In this document: piece by piece, positions 61,083 to 64,000 of the stretch
Layout of the letters: each line of letters starts with the position of its first letter
Position numbering within the stretch: position 1 is the stretch's first letter
Source of the DNA: Psychromarinibacter halotolerans
Lineage (GTDB): Bacteria; Pseudomonadota; Alphaproteobacteria; Rhodobacterales; Rhodobacteraceae
Direction: 5' to 3'
Assembly (NCBI RefSeq): GCF_029168315.1
Contig: NZ_JARGYD010000002.1
Span: 310,001-374,000 of the forward strand
Length of the DNA stretch: 64,000 nt
The notes under the pieces: model-generated
The model's input: only the letters and a program-made list of their open reading frames with translations
What the model was told of the DNA's origin: nothing
The model's database searches: none
Made by a program: the position numbers and the translations under genes

Positions 61083-62014
61083 TGCGAAAACTCCATCAGG
61101 CCATCCACATGCGCCGCCACCCCGGCGGCCAGCGCCTGAAGATCATATCCCCCTTCCAAAGTCGAGACCACGCGCCCCCCGCATACCTCTGCCGCGACGG
61201 TGCAGATGGCCTGCGTGACCCACGCGAAATCGTCAGTGTTCCATTCCAGCTGCGCCAGCGGGTCGGCGGCATCGGCATCGAACCCGGCCGAGATGATGAT
61301 CAGTTCGGGCGCGAAATCGCGGACGGCGGGCAAGATGATGTCGCCCCATGCGCGGCGCATCTCGGCCCCGCCGGTTCCCGGCGCCAGCGGCACGTTCATC
61401 ACGTTGCCGGACGCCCCGGTCTCGGACGCATCGCCGGTGCCGGGGTACAGGGGCACCTGATGGCTGGACGCGAAGAACGCGCGCGGTTCCGCCCACAGCA
61501 GATCCTGCGTGCCATTGCCGTGGTGCACGTCGAAATCCAGCACCGCGACCCGGGTCAGCGCGTGGTGATCCAGCGCCCGCTTTGCCCCGATGGCCGCGTT
61601 GCCGAACAGGCAAAAGCCCATCGACCGCGCGGTTTCGGCGTGGTGGCCGGGCGGGCGCATGGCGACGAAGGCATTGCCGGCCTCGCCCGCCAGCACCGCG
61701 TCGACGGCGGCGCAAATGCCGCCCACGCCGCGCAATGCAGGCTCTAAAGAGCCCGCAGAGACATGCGTATCCGGGTCCAGCGACCGGAGGCCCTTGGCTG
61801 GTATCGCCGCCTCGATCCCCGCGATGTAGTCCTCGGGATGACAGCGCAGGATCTCGGCCCGGTCGCCCACGGGCGCATCGCGCCGATCCAGCGCATCGAA
61901 CCGGGCGGCCGACAGGGCCTCTGTCACGGCCTCGTACCGCGCGACGCGTTCGGGGTGTCCCGGCGGCGTGACGTGATCAAGGGATGACGCGTGCGTGAAA
62001 AGCGCGGTAACCAT
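61079..62014 (-). CDS. Histone deacetylase family protein (acetoin utilisation/AcuC-like)
   Basis: A 311-residue zinc hydrolase of the HDAC/AcuC/APAH superfamily: RPPGHHAETARSMGFCLFGN (His-His) and VLDFDVHHGNGTQDLLW (Asp-His metal site), with EGGYDLQALAAG at the end. Likely acts on acetylated lysines or polyamines; substrate not determinable. First gene of the operon with xseB, ispA and dxs; its start is 30 nt from the divergent next gene. Confidence 0.9.
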   Translation of the reverse strand: MVTALFTHASSLDHVTPPGHPERVARYEAVTEALSAARFDALDRRDAPVGDRAEILRCHPEDYIAGIEAAIPAKGLRSLDPDTHVSAGSLEPALRGVGGICAAVDAVLAGEAGNAFVAMRPPGHHAETARSMGFCLFGNAAIGAKRALDHHALTRVAVLDFDVHHGNGTQDLLWAEPRAFFASSHQVPLYPGTGDASETGASGNVMNVPLAPGTGGAEMRRAWGDIILPAVRDFAPELIIISAGFDADAADPLAQLEWNTDDFAWVTQAICTVAAEVCGGRVVSTLEGGYDLQALAAGVAAHVDGLMEFSQ

Positions 62015-62044
62015 GCTGTGCCCCCAAGCGAAAGTGGTCCCCCG

Positions 62045-62596
62045 ATGAAAACCAGAATTGCCGCCGTCCTTCTAGCCCTTGCCTGCGCAGCCCCCGCCGA
62101 TGCGCAGAACGTGGTCGACGGCGCCTTGTCCGACCTGAACGGCGACGGGCTGAGGGAACGTTTCACGCTGCTGCACTATCCCGGCGCCGACACCGCCGAC
62201 CTGATCATCGAGGATACCGGAACCGGGCGCATCACGGCGCATGATTTCGTGCAGTCCCCGGACGTGCCGGGGCGCATCGCGTCGGTCGATGTGGCGCCGA
62301 ACGGGTCGATCCGCGTGCATTCGTTGAACGAAAGCATCGGCCGCGGGCGGTGGCGGCAGACGCTGACCATCGCGTTCCGCGACGGGGCCTATCGCGTCGC
62401 GGGGCTGACCTATGAATATTACGACACGCTGGACCTTGCGGCCTTCGGGGGCTGCGACCTGAACTTTCTGAACGGCAAGGGCTTTGCATGGCACGGGACC
62501 CGCGCCCGCACCGCAGTGACCCACGACTACGCCGCGGTGCCCATGGTCGATTGGTCCGACAGCACGCCGCTTCCTGCGGTCTGCATCGCGCCCTAA
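62045..62596 (+). CDS. Hypothetical secreted protein
   Basis: A 183-residue protein with a signal peptide (MKTRIAAVLLALACAAPADAQ) and a soluble region containing DLNGDGLRERFTLLHYPG, an EF-hand-like or VCBS-like Asp-rich turn. Two Cys near the C-terminus (GGCDLNFLNG and AVCIAP) could form a disulfide. No family is recognised. It is divergent from the HDAC-like gene with only 30 nt between starts. Confidence 0.7.
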   Translation: MKTRIAAVLLALACAAPADAQNVVDGALSDLNGDGLRERFTLLHYPGADTADLIIEDTGTGRITAHDFVQSPDVPGRIASVDVAPNGSIRVHSLNESIGRGRWRQTLTIAFRDGAYRVAGLTYEYYDTLDLAAFGGCDLNFLNGKGFAWHGTRARTAVTHDYAAVPMVDWSDSTPLPAVCIAP

Positions 62597-62664
62597 CGGG
62601 CGTGCCGCCCAAATTCTGTGCACCCGCACCGCGACGCATCCCCGTGACAACGCGTTGATAATCC

Positions 62665-62682
62665 CCGCGTTGTAAAACGCGG
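62665..62682 (+). other. Hairpin upstream of sthA
   Basis: CCGCGTT/AACGCGG with a GTAA loop, 40 nt before the sthA start. It may be an operator or leader hairpin; TTGATAAT just upstream (about 62653-62660) could act as a promoter element. Confidence 0.4.
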
Positions 62683-62722
62683 ATACAGACCGCAACGTGA
62701 CCGAAAACGCGGGGGACACTTT

Positions 62723-64000
62723 ATGCCAAACGTCGACATGCTGGTGATCGGCTCGGGACCGGCCGGGCGCCGCGCCGCCGTCCAGTCCGCCAAGCTTGGG
62801 AAATCCGTGCTGGTGGTGGATCGCGGGCGCCGTCTGGGTGGCGTGTCCGTCCACACCGGAACGATCCCCTCGAAAACCCTTCGCGAAACCGTGCTGAACC
62901 TGTCCGGCTGGCGCGAACGCGGGTTCTATGGCCGGGGCTATCGCGTGAAGCAGGACATCACGGCCAGCGACCTGATGCAGCGGTTGCACAAGACGCTGGA
63001 TCACGAGGTCGAGGTGCTTCAGCACCAGTTCATGCGCAACATGGTCCAGTCCGCCAGCGGAGAGGCGCGGTTCGTCGACCAGAACCATGTCGAACTGACG
63101 GAAGACGACGGCGACACCGTGCACGTCACCTTCGACAAGGCCCTGATCGCCACCGGCACGCGGCCTTTCCGGCCAGATCATGTGCCGTTCGACGACACGC
63201 GCGTATTCGACAGCGACTCGATCCTTGAAATCCCCGCCCTGCCGCGCAGCATGACGGTGATCGGCGGCGGGGTCATCGGGGTGGAATACGCGACCATCTT
63301 CTCGGCGCTCGACGTGCCGGTCACGCTGATTGAATCGCGCGAGTCGATCCTGAACTTCGTCGATACCGAGATCGTGGACGACTTCATCCACCAGATGCGC
63401 GACCGGGGCATCGTGATCCGGCTGGGCGCCACCGTAGACACGATCGAAAAGGCGGATACCGGCATCACCGTCGCGCTGACCGACGGCCGCAAGGTCCGGT
63501 CAGAGGTTCTGCTGTTCGCCGCGGGCCGGTCCGGCAGCGTCGAGGCTTTGAACCTGCCAGCCATCGGTGTCGAACCCGACAAGCGCGGGCGCATCAAGGT
63601 GGACCCGAAGACGTTCCAGACCTCGGCCCCGAACATCTATGCCGCCGGCGACATCATCGGCTTTCCGTCGCTGGCCTCGACCTCGATGGAACAGGGCCGT
63701 GTTGCCGCCTGCCACGCCTTCGACATGCCGCCCCCTCCGGCACCGGCCACGTTTCCTTATGGCATCTACGCGGTCCCCGAGATTTCCACCGTCGGCCAGT
63801 CAGAGGACGAGGTGCGCGCATCCGGCGTGCCATATGAATGCGGCATCGCCCGCTTCCGCGAGACGTCGCGGGGACACATCATGGGGGTCGACGCCGGTTT
63901 CCTGAAGCTGATCTTCGCGCTGGACGATCGGCGCCTGCTGGGCGCGCACATCGTTGGCGAAGGCGCGACCGAACTGATCCACATCGGACAGGCGGTCATC
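62723..64000 (+). CDS. sthA: Soluble pyridine nucleotide transhydrogenase, SthA (3' end beyond window)
   Basis: 426 codons are visible and the frame is open at the window end. N-terminal FAD motif VIGSGPAGRRAAVQSAK, TGTIPSKTLRE in place of the CxxxxC of true disulfide reductases, NAD motif VIGGGVIGVEYA (about residue 182) and C-terminal YAAGDIIGFPSLASTS. These features identify the Sth-type flavoprotein that exchanges reducing equivalents between NADPH and NADH. RBS GGGGGACA precedes the ATG. Confidence 0.93.
   Translation, partial: MPNVDMLVIGSGPAGRRAAVQSAKLGKSVLVVDRGRRLGGVSVHTGTIPSKTLRETVLNLSGWRERGFYGRGYRVKQDITASDLMQRLHKTLDHEVEVLQHQFMRNMVQSASGEARFVDQNHVELTEDDGDTVHVTFDKALIATGTRPFRPDHVPFDDTRVFDSDSILEIPALPRSMTVIGGGVIGVEYATIFSALDVPVTLIESRESILNFVDTEIVDDFIHQMRDRGIVIRLGATVDTIEKADTGITVALTDGRKVRSEVLLFAAGRSGSVEALNLPAIGVEPDKRGRIKVDPKTFQTSAPNIYAAGDIIGFPSLASTSMEQGRVAACHAFDMPPPPAPATFPYGIYAVPEISTVGQSEDEVRASGVPYECGIARFRETSRGHIMGVDAGFLKLIFALDDRRLLGAHIVGEGATELIHIGQAVI

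Noticed and set aside
1..64000. CRISPR arrays, insertion sequences, prophage genes or defence islands
   Set aside because: No regularly spaced repeats, transposase, integrase, capsid or restriction genes are seen in the window. All larger open frames belong to housekeeping, transport or metabolic genes or are shadows of them.

Overview
The window is high-GC chromosomal DNA from an alphaproteobacterium, most likely a marine Rhodobacteraceae (Roseobacter-group) member. The petABC operon, two kinds of TRAP transporter, the SitABCD manganese importer, the HWE-type kinase and the general gene style all point there; this is inference from gene content, not a database match. No prophage, insertion sequence or CRISPR array is visible. 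There is one tRNA (Lys-TTT) and two metabolite riboswitches (cobalamin and TPP).

Layout. 1-4.3 kb: the start of nrdH behind a cobalamin riboswitch, next to sitDCBA with a Mur/Fur-like operator in the sitA promoter. 4.3-8.0 kb: pqiC-pqiB-pqiA-pqiA (MCE-type lipid transport). 8.2-13.7 kb: an unusual putative haem locus made of a TonB-dependent receptor, an SbmA/ABCD-type ABC half-transporter, a HmuS-like protein and a ChaN-like protein. 14-25 kb: a catabolic locus with a DctPQM TRAP transporter, FAD-linked 2-hydroxyacid oxidase, DhaL, DhaK, a DapA-family lyase, an IclR regulator with five look-alike operator copies, then a TAXI-TRAP transporter. 25-29 kb: an FAD/NAD(P) protein, a Crp/Fnr regulator, an HWE kinase and a decayed RTX/serralysin-like tail beside tRNA-Lys. 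29.6-33.6 kb: dapF, mtaB, a PaiB-like protein, a small cytochrome c with an upstream FNR-like box, and a GST. 33.7-37.5 kb: an outer-membrane barrel and the cytochrome bc1 operon. 37.8-41.2 kb: thiBPQ behind a TPP riboswitch. 41.4-50.5 kb: MFS, aroC, AEC transporter, PBP1, EamA/WYL pair, GST and cls. 50.7-54 kb: purine salvage (ade-amn), then HU. 54.5-64 kb: an ABC-F protein, aldolase/SDR pair, an HDAC-like-xseB-ispA-dxs operon, a secreted hypothetical protein and a partial sthA.

How the genes work together. The left edge links B12 sensing, class Ib ribonucleotide reductase and manganese import, which fits a switch between B12-dependent and Mn-dependent enzymes. The 14-25 kb block reads as one regulon around a single IclR protein, with uptake, aldol cleavage, triose-type phosphorylation and hydroxyacid oxidation together; its substrate cannot be read from the sequence. 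A two-hairpin intergenic repeat occurs three times (33.6, 37.6 and 42.6 kb), always just after a plus-strand gene, and its first stem shows compensating changes. It and the haem locus are the best candidates for something not yet well described.
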